Assembly (NCBI RefSeq): GCF_000296775.1
Contig: NZ_AJLE01000006.1
Coordinates: forward strand, 248,001-312,000
DNA: 64,000 bases
Direction of reading: 5' to 3'
From: Sulfurovum sp. AR
GTDB lineage: Bacteria; Campylobacterota; Campylobacteria; Campylobacterales; Sulfurovaceae
Shown in pieces: positions 9,099-17,941 of the stretch. Every line of letters begins with the position of its first letter. Position 1 is the first letter of the stretch. The position numbers and the translations under genes were made by a program. The notes beneath the pieces are model-generated. The model searched no databases. It was given only the letters and a program-made list of their open reading frames with translations, and was not told the origin of the DNA.

Positions 9099-9167
9099 AA
9101 AAAGCCAAACTTACTGTGAAGTAAGGACGGAAAGCCATGGGTCTCTAGCAGATAGCCAGGTTACCAA
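9099..9167 (+). promoter_or_regulatory. Cyclic-di-GMP class I (GEMM-I) riboswitch, copy 2
   Basis: The aptamer core is clear. AAAGCCAAA leads into a 6-bp hairpin with a GUGA tetraloop (CUUACU/AGUAAG), then GACGGAAAGCC, a second arm (GGGTCT...AGATAGCC) and the closing AGGTTACC. Aligned by eye to the Vc2 aptamer, G20, A47 and C92 are all present, so c-di-GMP is the expected ligand. It lies 90 bases before the secreted-protein gene at 9257 and about 9 kb from a close relative at 79-145. GEMM-I elements elsewhere often precede pilin, adhesin and chemotaxis genes, which fits both positions here. Confidence 0.92.
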
Positions 9168-9169
9168 TC

Positions 9170-9187
9170 GTAAGCCATCATGCTTAT
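9170..9187 (+). other. Hairpin after riboswitch 2, possible expression platform
   Basis: GTAAGC (9170-9175) pairs with GCTTAT (9182-9187), one pair being G-U, around a 6-base loop. Its left arm, GTAA, could instead pair with TTAC at 9091-9094 to close the aptamer. The two pairings are mutually exclusive and could form the switch. No T-tract follows. Confidence 0.4.
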
Positions 9188-9256
9188 ATCATCATTTCTC
9201 AAATGTACATACACAAATTTAGCTTATATAATAGATGAGCATTAAAGGGTATTATC

Positions 9257-12200
9257 ATGAACAATTTGAGTAAAATTTTTAAATTATATCTATTGCCATC
9301 TCTTCTCTTTCTACTACTTCACACATCTCAACTCACTGCCGCATCTAATTCATGTCCTGGTAGTGTTATATCTGGCAGTGTTCTTAATGCAGCACTCATA
9401 GACGATACAAATGAAGATGATTATTATAGGTATACCCCTGGTGATTACGGACAAATAACGCTAAGCTTTAGTGCCACTGAAAAGATAAATATTTATGTAA
9501 GTAAGGATGCATGTGACGATGATGGGATTTTGAGTATCGGTAATGGTGAAACAAGTGGATATGTAACTGTTAATGTAACGGATACAGAAACTCTCTATAT
9601 TCATGCGGAATATTTCCACAATGATGCTGACTACAATATCACCTTAAACTTTGAACCTGCTCTTCCTGTAGATATCTGTTATGATTATGCATACAAACAA
9701 AATGACGTATACTTGACCGAAGAGAATGATGGCTCTTTTGACCCCCGTATCCAAGGTACAGGGCTCACGAATGACAATATCACTGTCGAGCTCTATATAC
9801 AAAATATAGATCCTGCAGATACTGCCATGGAAAATTTAACCGTTGATATCTTTGATATAAATGTATCTCAAGCTACTTATGTTCCCAATTCTACCTGGGT
9901 CACGCAGCCTGGAGAGCTTACACCCACGAATGTAACTGATGTCAACAGTAGTGCAAGCTACAACAATGACATAGCTATCAATGATGTCATCAGTAGAGAC
10001 TTTTTCTATCTGAATTATGATTTATCACCTCTGGGAAATGAAATTGATATACCTCTCAATGTCAGACTGAATTATACGGGTAACAATATTGTCATTGATA
10101 GTACAATACCTTTATGTAACAATAATTCCTTAAATTATACACCTGCTTATGGTATCTTCAATGTAGAAGACAGTATACTCACGTATCTAGACAAATATAA
10201 TCTTCCAACACAAACAGCCAATCGTGTAGGTGATCTTGTAGTAGCTGCCTATGAAGCGGATGATGTTTATCAGAGAAAAAATGTCTCTACTGTTGTTGCT
10301 GTAGAGTTAATCGATGCGGCAAAACATGGCGGAATTGCTACTTCCTGTGCGCAATATGATAGTGCACTAACACCTCGTATATGGCTTACCTTTGATAACA
10401 ACGTCTCACGTACAGATTTTGATTATACTACCATTACCGATGCCATTGCCAATGGTGCTCTCTCTGACCAGATTCCAATCAATGGTCCATTCATCTCTAC
10501 TGCACCCGAATTTTACAGTATTGCAAGAGAAAATGCTGCCTTCAGAATTACATATAATGGTGCGGGAAGTGGCGATTTACTAAATACTGAAGCAGTCACT
10601 TGTCCACCTCAAGCCGGTGCAGGGACATGTTATAATGTTAAGAATTTTACGGAAGCCATTAAGTATAATGGTGGGAATTGTGCGCAAGATGTTGATGGTA
10701 ATTCTAAAAATATAGATAAAATTCCACAATTTTGTAACAATGCCGGTACTGCTGCAGCTTCTGCAATGACACCAGGGGAATTGGCAACCTGCATGGAATG
10801 TATTTATGGGTTTGATGTCAACTTCCTCTGTTCACGTGACAACTTTGCCATACGGCCAGAGAGCTACCGTATGACTCTGAATGACCAAAATCAGAATGAT
10901 CCCACACAACAAAGCCTCATTGCTATCAATGATAATTTGGCAGGAAATCAAAACAGAAATCATACAAATAATACGCCATATCATGTGGCAGCTGGATACA
11001 ACTATGCACTTCAAATTCGTGCGGCCAATCACGTAGATGATAACGCAACACCTGGTTATAATGTGGGATTTTTTATGGATGGAAATGACAGTCAACGTTC
11101 TTTTAGATTGGCATGGCCTGCATCAGTCAATCCATCATCAACCTACTGTAATGACACAGCAGATCACAATAAAACAGTAACATTGCTCAACGGAGGAGCA
11201 GATCTCAATCTCAGCAGTGATCAAGTTGGTAAATACAATTTAACTATGTTTGACAGGCTATGGACTAGAGTTGACTGGGATCCGACACTCATGACACATC
11301 ATACAACAGGACAAGGGGCTGGGTACTTTCTAACGGGGAGAGATTGTGTTTGGGGTACATCTGCCGTACCTAGTCAGAATACACTAACAGGATTTAGTGG
11401 AGAGAATCTTACTAATGTAAGTGGGTGTGATATCTCCTCTGATAACCACACTAATATTAACAATAATCTAGAATACAAAGATATTGCATTGCGTGTGCAT
11501 CCTTACAAATTCGATCTTAACGGTAGCAATCCGATCAATCCCAATGTAGGTCCCTACACAAGGACCAATGGGCAAACCTTTGTCTATATCGATACACCGC
11601 CTACGATGGATGAAAATAACACGGATATGAGCTACAATATGAATGGTACATTCTTTGCCGCAGGGTATAATGACATTGGTAGCCTCAGTAATTTCGTTAC
11701 GGGATGTTATGCGGATGATCTCAATATGGCTCTTAGTTTTACCTATAACAGTCCTGAACCTTCCTCAAGCAAAACACCATTCCTCTCATATAGTTTAAAG
11801 GACCATAACACGACCGATAAAACAGATATTTATAGACCTGTTCCTGTTTCAGGTTATCTTTTAGATGATCACTTTGAAGTAGGAGATCATAATAGTAGCA
11901 CTGTACCATTGATTATTGACCAAAATGGAACTTTCTTTGTAAAACCTATGTTAGGTGCCATCACTATGGACTTGGGATACAACTTTAAACGTGATTATAA
12001 TAACACACTAAACCCCAGATATATAGAATTCCATGACTTTAACATCACCTATAAAACAAATCCAACGAATATCAAAGCCGATCTCCAAAGTGATCACCAA
12101 ATCTTTGGGGATATCATACTTGACCATGATGTTACATTTGTCTATGGTAGAGCTAAACCTTCTCAATATTTTTATGATGATGTCACTGCAAACTTTGTAG

Positions 12201-12667
12201 ACACCCCAATTTCAATTGTCATTTATTGTGATCAAGACCCTGTTACATGTTCTGCTGTATACAATATAACAAATACCACATTTGGACAAACAGATGAATA
12301 TAACTGGTATCTTTCACTTGGACATGTTACAAATGAGAATGATGGGAATATTACCTTAAATGCAAGTACTGGGGGGAGTGTTTCACCTACTGACCCTGCT
12401 GCCGTAGCTATTAACGATAGTGGAGGTGTGAATGATCCTGATGTTAGAGTTTCAGCAACGGCCACTATACGCCCTCTAAATGTTGATATTACCTTTGGAG
12501 CAGATACAAACAGATGGCTTGTTTATAATAAAGATAAAAATGAGACACCAATTCCTTTTTACCGCGTCCGTTTCATAGGTCAAAGCGGCTGGGCAGGCTA
12601 TGGTGATACCGGACATGTGGTTGATACTGATGCTAGTACAAAGAAAAATAGACGATTGGGGTGGTAA
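9257..12667 (+). CDS. Large secreted protein of the pilin operon, adhesin or MshQ-like
   Basis: The protein has 1136 residues and an N-terminal signal peptide (about 1-29, ending LTAA). Residues about 33-135 resemble a pre-peptidase C-terminal (PPC) domain (DDYYRYTPGDYGQITLSFSA). Next comes a DUF11-like beta-sandwich (about 165-295), then a long Asn- and Asp-rich region with many paired cysteines, ending in RRLGW. The pattern LPTQTANRVGDLVVAAYEAD resembles repeats of MSHA-associated MshQ-type proteins. It is the first gene after the c-di-GMP riboswitch, and four prepilin genes follow directly. A pilus-tip or surface adhesin role is inferred from position and architecture. No enzymatic motif was seen. 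Confidence 0.7.
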   Translation: MNNLSKIFKLYLLPSLLFLLLHTSQLTAASNSCPGSVISGSVLNAALIDDTNEDDYYRYTPGDYGQITLSFSATEKINIYVSKDACDDDGILSIGNGETSGYVTVNVTDTETLYIHAEYFHNDADYNITLNFEPALPVDICYDYAYKQNDVYLTEENDGSFDPRIQGTGLTNDNITVELYIQNIDPADTAMENLTVDIFDINVSQATYVPNSTWVTQPGELTPTNVTDVNSSASYNNDIAINDVISRDFFYLNYDLSPLGNEIDIPLNVRLNYTGNNIVIDSTIPLCNNNSLNYTPAYGIFNVEDSILTYLDKYNLPTQTANRVGDLVVAAYEADDVYQRKNVSTVVAVELIDAAKHGGIATSCAQYDSALTPRIWLTFDNNVSRTDFDYTTITDAIANGALSDQIPINGPFISTAPEFYSIARENAAFRITYNGAGSGDLLNTEAVTCPPQAGAGTCYNVKNFTEAIKYNGGNCAQDVDGNSKNIDKIPQFCNNAGTAAASAMTPGELATCMECIYGFDVNFLCSRDNFAIRPESYRMTLNDQNQNDPTQQSLIAINDNLAGNQNRNHTNNTPYHVAAGYNYALQIRAANHVDDNATPGYNVGFFMDGNDSQRSFRLAWPASVNPSSTYCNDTADHNKTVTLLNGGADLNLSSDQVGKYNLTMFDRLWTRVDWDPTLMTHHTTGQGAGYFLTGRDCVWGTSAVPSQNTLTGFSGENLTNVSGCDISSDNHTNINNNLEYKDIALRVHPYKFDLNGSNPINPNVGPYTRTNGQTFVYIDTPPTMDENNTDMSYNMNGTFFAAGYNDIGSLSNFVTGCYADDLNMALSFTYNSPEPSSSKTPFLSYSLKDHNTTDKTDIYRPVPVSGYLLDDHFEVGDHNSSTVPLIIDQNGTFFVKPMLGAITMDLGYNFKRDYNNTLNPRYIEFHDFNITYKTNPTNIKADLQSDHQIFGDIILDHDVTFVYGRAKPSQYFYDDVTANFVDTPISIVIYCDQDPVTCSAVYNITNTTFGQTDEYNWYLSLGHVTNENDGNITLNASTGGSVSPTDPAAVAINDSGGVNDPDVRVSATATIRPLNVDITFGADTNRWLVYNKDKNETPIPFYRVRFIGQSGWAGYGDTGHVVDTDASTKKNRRLGW

Positions 12668-12670
12668 ACA

Positions 12671-13408
12671 ATGCTAAACACTACACTTAAACGACCTGCT
12701 ATTGCTATGTTAGAGTTGATCTTTGCCATCGTGGTCATGGGTATCGTACTGATGTCTGCTCCGATGCTCATAAGTACTTCTACTAAAAGTGGCTTTGTTG
12801 CTATCCAACAAGAGGCCATCCATGAAGCTGCTTCACATCTGAATATGATCATGGGATATCACTGGGATGAAAATGATGCGGATGAGCGTTATGTCGACCC
12901 TATCTTACAGGTAACCTCAGGGAATGGTGATTTAGATGAAGATGGAAATACAGGTCGTCGTTTAGGAACACCTGAAGAGAGTTACCGTGCCTTTATACGT
13001 TCTGATGGAACAGATGACCTTGCTGCATCAGCCCTTGCCACATTTGGTGCTGCTGATGGAACGGAGACAGAAAAAGATGATATCGATGATTTTTCAGGCA
13101 ATACAGATCTCACAGAGATCGACACTGCAGTAGCAGATAATGTAGAAAAAACCACTATTAATATCAATGCAGTGGTTGCCTATATTCCTGACACCCCAGG
13201 AAGCGGAAGCTATGCAGACCCTGGAGCTGATAATAAAATCACATTCACGCCTAACTTTACAGCGAATTCGGGAACCAGTACCAATATAAAAAGAATCACT
13301 GTGACGCTCACAAGCACCAGTGGAGTTACAGAATTGGATAAACAAATCATATTACATGCTTTTTCATGTAATATAGGTGGATATACATTAGCAGAGAGAG
13401 GATTTTAA
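12671..13408 (+). CDS. Prepilin-like protein with unusual +1 residue
   Basis: The 245-residue protein has a type IV prepilin N-terminus: a short basic leader (MLNTTLKRPA), the processing site A/IAMLE, and a hydrophobic helix (LIFAIVVMGIVLMSA). Glu at +5 is present, but the mature protein would begin with Ile instead of the usual Phe. The rest is an acidic globular domain rich in Asp, Thr and Gly, possibly a minor pseudopilin. It starts three bases after the secreted-protein stop, and its TAA overlaps the next ATG (TAATG), so these genes are translationally coupled. No assembly ATPase or secretin is encoded in this window. Confidence 0.8.
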   Translation: MLNTTLKRPAIAMLELIFAIVVMGIVLMSAPMLISTSTKSGFVAIQQEAIHEAASHLNMIMGYHWDENDADERYVDPILQVTSGNGDLDEDGNTGRRLGTPEESYRAFIRSDGTDDLAASALATFGAADGTETEKDDIDDFSGNTDLTEIDTAVADNVEKTTININAVVAYIPDTPGSGSYADPGADNKITFTPNFTANSGTSTNIKRITVTLTSTSGVTELDKQIILHAFSCNIGGYTLAERGF

Positions 13409-14247
13409 TGATGCATAACCGAATGAATAGATCAGCTTTTTCTCTTCTTGAGCTTATTTTTGTCATCGTGATACTTGGTATCGTCTCTTCTTTGGGTGCT
13501 GAGATCATTGCAAATGTATATCAAAGTTATGTATTGCAAAGAGCACAGCATCGTGCTTCTCTTAAAACAGAACTTGTCGCGACTGAAGTTGCCAATCGTT
13601 TGCGCTATGCGATCCCTGGTACAGTTATCCGTAGAGTAGGTAAAACAGGTACCCCAGAGGAGCTTAGTGAGACCATGGCCAGTTCCCCTGATGCCTATAC
13701 TGTGCTCCAATGGGTTGCCTATGATGGCGACAGTTTTGAAGCCATTTCCAGTGCTACAGACCGTAAACCTGGGTGGAGTGGTTTTTGTGATATCAATACA
13801 AGTACAACAAACAGTATCAGTACACCAGGTTCAAATCTAGGTTTGGCCAGTACTATTATCGGCAATCTATCGAAAAGTGCTACGCCTGTGAAAAGTATTA
13901 CAAATGCATACCTTTACTTCCCTTATGATACTACAGCCTATGATATAACTACAGGAACAGGAGAGACCATTACACTTGGTACCAATGCCCCAAGAATATT
14001 TGAGCACTATAAACTCTCTTGGAGCTCTTATGCTCTGGTTGTTGAAAATGGAGACCTCTACCTTTATTACAATTTTTCTCCTACACCGGCAGCTGCTATA
14101 GGGAACATCAAGTCTCTGCTACTTAAGAACGTGACGAATTTCAAGTTCCAGGGTGCAGGACGTACCACCCGATTTAAAGTATGTAAACAAGAGAACATTG
14201 GTGAAGATTTCAATATCACATCATGTAAAGAAAAGGCGGTCTTCTAA
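13408..14247 (+). CDS. Type IV prepilin / pseudopilin (PilW or GspJ-like)
   Basis: The 279-residue protein has a canonical class III signal: leader MMHNRMNRSA, cleavage before FSLLE, and helix LIFVIVILGIVSSLGAEII. The downstream part (VYQSYVLQRAQHRASLKTEL) is an extended helix and then a beta-rich domain of about 200 residues. Size and position suggest a large minor pseudopilin of the PilW/GspJ kind. It overlaps both neighbours as TAATG. The function in pilus or secretion pseudopilus assembly is from the family; the exact class is not certain. Confidence 0.83.
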   Translation: MMHNRMNRSAFSLLELIFVIVILGIVSSLGAEIIANVYQSYVLQRAQHRASLKTELVATEVANRLRYAIPGTVIRRVGKTGTPEELSETMASSPDAYTVLQWVAYDGDSFEAISSATDRKPGWSGFCDINTSTTNSISTPGSNLGLASTIIGNLSKSATPVKSITNAYLYFPYDTTAYDITTGTGETITLGTNAPRIFEHYKLSWSSYALVVENGDLYLYYNFSPTPAAAIGNIKSLLLKNVTNFKFQGAGRTTRFKVCKQENIGEDFNITSCKEKAVF

Positions 14248-14714
14248 TGATATTAAAATCCAAACGTAATGCTTTTTCCCTATTGACCGCACTATTTGTC
14301 ATTGTTCTTATGGCGACTGTAGCGATGCTTGTGATGAACATGACAGGGAAAATGGTAAAAGAGACAACAACACAGTACCAAAGAGAACAAGCGGCTCTGT
14401 TGGCCAAAAGTTATACAGAATATGCCATTATGGCAGTCACAGCCAATGATAGAACGACTAACTGTCTGAGTGATATCGACGGTACTGTCGGATCTAATCC
14501 AGCCAATGGAAATGGCTATCGTATTCGTGCACGTATTGCTTATATCGGCCATAATGCAGAAGTCGGTACATGTTCTACAGTTTTTAGCAATAGTGTCAAT
14601 GAAGCTAATTCACCACTCAATATCATTGTAGATGTGTATGTAGAGTATAAAGAGGCAGATAATACAAGTGCCCCATGGGTTACCTATCATAAAAGAACAT
14701 TACAGAAGATTTAA
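14247..14714 (+). CDS. Minor pseudopilin lacking Glu5 (PilX or GspK-like)
   Basis: The 155-residue protein has leader MILKSKRNA and then FSLLTALFVIVLMATVAMLV. The processing site is normal, but position +5 is Thr where major pilins and most pseudopilins have Glu. Loss of Glu5 is characteristic of GspK/PilX-type tip subunits, so it may cap the fibre. The remainder is a short helical and beta domain. It overlaps the preceding stop by one base (TAATG). Confidence 0.78.
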   Translation: MILKSKRNAFSLLTALFVIVLMATVAMLVMNMTGKMVKETTTQYQREQAALLAKSYTEYAIMAVTANDRTTNCLSDIDGTVGSNPANGNGYRIRARIAYIGHNAEVGTCSTVFSNSVNEANSPLNIIVDVYVEYKEADNTSAPWVTYHKRTLQKI

Positions 14715-14755
14715 AAATGATACATGTGAATATTTTTACTACAAAAGGAATCTCT

Positions 14756-15397
14756 ATGAAAAGATCAGCTTTTACGATGATCGAACTGGTTTTGGTCATT
14801 GTCGTTTTAGGTATATTGGCCGCACTTGCCCTGCCAAGATTTGAGCGTGACATCAAACAAGAAGCAGCAGATAGTGTACTCTCAGACATTCGATACACAC
14901 AACATTTGGCATTGATGAGTTCTAAACATAAATTCGATGAACCAAAATGGCAAAGAGCTTTTTGGAAAATATCTTTTGAACCATGTAGTGATAATGGTTT
15001 GTTTACCAATATAGGAACAGATGTAGGCTATGATGGGGACATATCTGAAACAGAGTCAGCGATGGATCCAGTGAATGGCAAGATAATGTATTGGGACAAC
15101 TCTACAAACTGTGCTGATGGAGGTGACAGCAATACCAGTGACCGTATCTTTCTTACAAAAAAGTTCGGTATCAAAGCTATCGCTGGTGCAAATGGATGTG
15201 CTGGGGTTCAAGATATAGGTTTTGACCATTTGGGTAGACCTCATGTCAGCTTCTCAGGTTCTACTGCACCTACCTATGGAAGCTATATGAATACAGCATG
15301 TACATTTACCTTTACAATGTCAGATGATGATACCTTCTCCATCCAAATAAATCCTGAAACAGGCTATGCTTTCATCGTAGGCCAATTAGATTCTTAA
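14756..15397 (+). CDS. Type IV prepilin / pseudopilin (GspH or FimT-like)
   Basis: The 213-residue protein has the leader MKRSA, then FTMIELVLVIVVLGILAALAL with Glu at +5. The downstream motif DIRYTQHLALMSSKHKFD resembles GspH/FimT minor pilins. The start at 14756 was preferred over an upstream ATG at 14717 because AAAAGGAA lies seven bases ahead and it gives a normal five-residue leader. It is the last gene of the riboswitch-headed operon. The four prepilin-like proteins together look like a minor-pilin set that primes a fibre made elsewhere in the genome. Confidence 0.85.
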   Translation: MKRSAFTMIELVLVIVVLGILAALALPRFERDIKQEAADSVLSDIRYTQHLALMSSKHKFDEPKWQRAFWKISFEPCSDNGLFTNIGTDVGYDGDISETESAMDPVNGKIMYWDNSTNCADGGDSNTSDRIFLTKKFGIKAIAGANGCAGVQDIGFDHLGRPHVSFSGSTAPTYGSYMNTACTFTFTMSDDDTFSIQINPETGYAFIVGQLDS

Positions 15398-15489
15398 TCT
15401 CTTTTCTATTTACCTTTCATTAAGTATCTTAAGTTAAAATTAAGTATGGATATAGCGATATATCTATACTTTAACATTAAGGATATATT

Positions 15490-16023
15490 ATGAACAAAAG
15501 TATAACGGGAAGACATTTCGAACTTACTGAGCCTATCAAGACTTATGCTGAAGCAGCTATTGATAGCCTGGAAAAATATCACTTAGACATTATTTCTGCA
15601 AGTACTGTGATCTCAGCGAGTGAAAAGAATGGGAAAAAAGGCTTTGTCACAGAGTTCATTATTAACCTTAAAGATAAAAATACGATCGTTATCACCCAAG
15701 TAGATAAAGATGTGTATGCCGCTATGGATCTGGCCATAGAAAGAGTGAAAAAATCACTTAGAAGACATGCCGATAAAATAAAAGATCATAAAATCATGAG
15801 TTTTAGGGATCTGGGAGAAGAAGCTGAAGCTGTCAGTGAATTAACAACAGAGGAAGTAGAGATTGTCCCAATGGACCTCGAGTTACACAAACCTCTTGAT
15901 TTTGACGAAGCGATAGAGGCACTACAAGCTGAGAAAAAAAGACAATTTATTGTCTTTAATGACAATGAGGGATTGATGCGTGTCATGTATAAAAGAGCGG
16001 ATGGTAGATTCGGACTTTATTAA
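15490..16023 (+). CDS. hpf: Ribosome hibernation promoting factor, long form
   Basis: The 177-residue protein has an N-terminal S30AE/RaiA domain (about 1-95: SITGRHFELTEPIKTYAEAA, and ERVKKSLRRHADKIKDHK) and a C-terminal dimerisation domain (about 120-177: KPLDFDEAIEALQ, then FIVFNDNEGLMRVMYKRADG). The long form pairs ribosomes into inactive 100S particles in stationary or starved cells. A -10-like TATACT lies at 15465-15470, and the gap of 92 bases from the pilin operon suggests its own transcript. recG converges from the other side. Confidence 0.92.
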   Translation: MNKSITGRHFELTEPIKTYAEAAIDSLEKYHLDIISASTVISASEKNGKKGFVTEFIINLKDKNTIVITQVDKDVYAAMDLAIERVKKSLRRHADKIKDHKIMSFRDLGEEAEAVSELTTEEVEIVPMDLELHKPLDFDEAIEALQAEKKRQFIVFNDNEGLMRVMYKRADGRFGLY

Positions 16024-16040
16024 AATCCCTTTCTTAAGTT

Positions 16041-16058
16041 CTCCAGGATGCCCTGGGG
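16041..16058. terminator. Possible bidirectional terminator between hpf and recG
   Basis: CTCCAGG and CCTGGGG flank an ATGC loop, giving a 5-bp perfect core extended by a G-U and a G-C pair. It sits in the short gap between the convergent hpf and recG genes. No clear T-tract follows on either strand. Confidence 0.35.
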
Positions 16059-16059
16059 A

Positions 16060-17868
16060 TCAAATTCCCACACTTATTAATCTATTTTTTGCCCTAACAA
16101 CTACTGCTTCATCTTCAGCCATATCCAGCCATTTGAACCGCTGACCGCTTTGTATCGTACCGTCCAGTATATCACCACTGTCACGAAATTTCAGATCCAG
16201 TTTCGCGATATCAAAACCATTGTTCGTTCGTGCAAACTGTTCAAGCCTGAAATTCTCTGCAGTGTTGGAGTAAAGATAACACCAGCTCTTTAGCCCATTA
16301 CGGCCTACCCTACCCCTGAGTTGATGCAGTGTAGCAAGTCCAAGCCGTTCTGCACCTACGATCACGATAAGTGTAAGCCTTGGCAATGAGATACCCACTT
16401 CAACCACTGTTGTGGCTAAGAGTATATCCCCTTTTTCTCTGAATTCAAGTAATACATCCTCTTTATCCTTATCCTTACCATGTGTGACATAGACATTCTC
16501 AAACTTCTCTTCCCAAAAGCCCCGACTCTCTTCCAAAGACTGATACGGAACCTCACTACTCTCTTCTACCAAAGGGTAGATGATGAGCACCTGATGCTTT
16601 TGGGCAATCTCATCTTTGATATGTGTCAAAAGATTGGGAAAATCCTGCTTACTTATGGTCTGAGTCAAGACTTCACGTTCAAAAGGTGTGGTAGTGATGA
16701 GACTGACATCAAGAAGTTCAGACTCCATCATCGCCTGTGTTCTTGGTATCGGGGTAGCTGAGAACTGTATAAAGTGCGGTTTTTTCTCACCTGCACTGAC
16801 CAACGCTTCCAAACTCTGTCGCTGCTTAGTACCAAAACGGTGTTGTTCATCGACCATGACCAAAGAAGCCTGGGGCAGGTCTTCTTTAAATAGCAGTGCA
16901 TGAGTTCCAATGATAAAATCTGCCTCTTTGTAATTTCCCTGGTCTTTGCCTTGCATGACCAGTGCCACTTTGATATCTTTTGGCAAATGTTTACATGCCT
17001 CTTCATAGAGTTGCAGTGCAAGCAGTGATGTAGGTGCCATCAATATACTCTTATGCTGTAGTGCCATCATCACTGAGGCAAGTATCACCATCGTTTTACC
17101 AGAACCCACATCACCAACGACCATGCGTTTGGCTGCTTTGTCTTCTCTTGCCAAATCCGATCGTATCTGTGCTATGACCTCCTGTTGTTCGTGTGTCAGC
17201 GTAAAAGGCAAATGATTCACAAATGATTCTATACTGCCTGTCAGTGATCTGTGTGCAGGGAAATCTGCTCTTTTACCCCGTAATTTTTTCATATGATTGT
17301 AGGCTTCAACAAACTTCAGTACACTGATAAAGTCAGGCTTGAAGGTCGTACCCTCATACACCTCTTCCATACTTTTTGGAAAATGTATATGCATCAGTGT
17401 AGAAACCTCTTTACTGTCCAAACCTTCATGATAGAGATTTTGTTCATTAACATAACACTCAATAAGTGAAGAGATCTCACTCTCTTTGAGTACAGTTTTG
17501 TACTTAGGTGTTATTTTTCCTATCGTTTTGATAGATTTGGGCTGTGACATTTGCAAGTAGCCCTTATACTCTTCCAATCTGCCTTGTATCACATGGCTTG
17601 ACCCTACTTCAAAAAGTTTATGGTGGTACGGGGTGACCCTGAAAAATGTAGAAGAGAGCCGTCTGCCTGATCGTGTGAGATTAAAAGTGACACGCAATTT
17701 TCCCGCGTAAACACTCGAATCAACTACTTTGGCCTCAATGGTATTGATCTTACCTAGCTCCAGGGTAGTTGAAAGTGTCGTATCGTTGTAAGAAGTCGGG
17801 ATGATCAGTGCTAGATCAAGCAAAGAGTGAATTTTGAGTTTTTTAAAAAGTTGTTTTGCCTCTTCCAT
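16060..17868 (-). CDS. recG: ATP-dependent DNA helicase RecG
   Basis: The 602-residue superfamily 2 helicase has an OB-fold wedge domain (about 45-130), Walker A GDVGSGKT (Lys258), the DEQH box in MVDEQHRFG, the motif III-like QFSATPIPRTQAM, and the C-terminal helicase motifs VVEVGISLP and QLRGRVGR. RecG remodels stalled forks and Holliday junctions. It is shorter than the enterobacterial enzyme (about 690), which is usual for this phylum. The start follows GGGAATAGGG. It lies downstream of the M16-family gene on the same strand. Confidence 0.95.
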   Translation of the reverse strand: MEEAKQLFKKLKIHSLLDLALIIPTSYNDTTLSTTLELGKINTIEAKVVDSSVYAGKLRVTFNLTRSGRRLSSTFFRVTPYHHKLFEVGSSHVIQGRLEEYKGYLQMSQPKSIKTIGKITPKYKTVLKESEISSLIECYVNEQNLYHEGLDSKEVSTLMHIHFPKSMEEVYEGTTFKPDFISVLKFVEAYNHMKKLRGKRADFPAHRSLTGSIESFVNHLPFTLTHEQQEVIAQIRSDLAREDKAAKRMVVGDVGSGKTMVILASVMMALQHKSILMAPTSLLALQLYEEACKHLPKDIKVALVMQGKDQGNYKEADFIIGTHALLFKEDLPQASLVMVDEQHRFGTKQRQSLEALVSAGEKKPHFIQFSATPIPRTQAMMESELLDVSLITTTPFEREVLTQTISKQDFPNLLTHIKDEIAQKHQVLIIYPLVEESSEVPYQSLEESRGFWEEKFENVYVTHGKDKDKEDVLLEFREKGDILLATTVVEVGISLPRLTLIVIVGAERLGLATLHQLRGRVGRNGLKSWCYLYSNTAENFRLEQFARTNNGFDIAKLDLKFRDSGDILDGTIQSGQRFKWLDMAEDEAVVVRAKNRLISVGI

Positions 17869-17941
17869 CCCTATTCCCTTCTGTTTTAATGATTATACAA
17901 AAGTTTTAGAGACAAAAGGAATAATATGTCAATTTGACATA

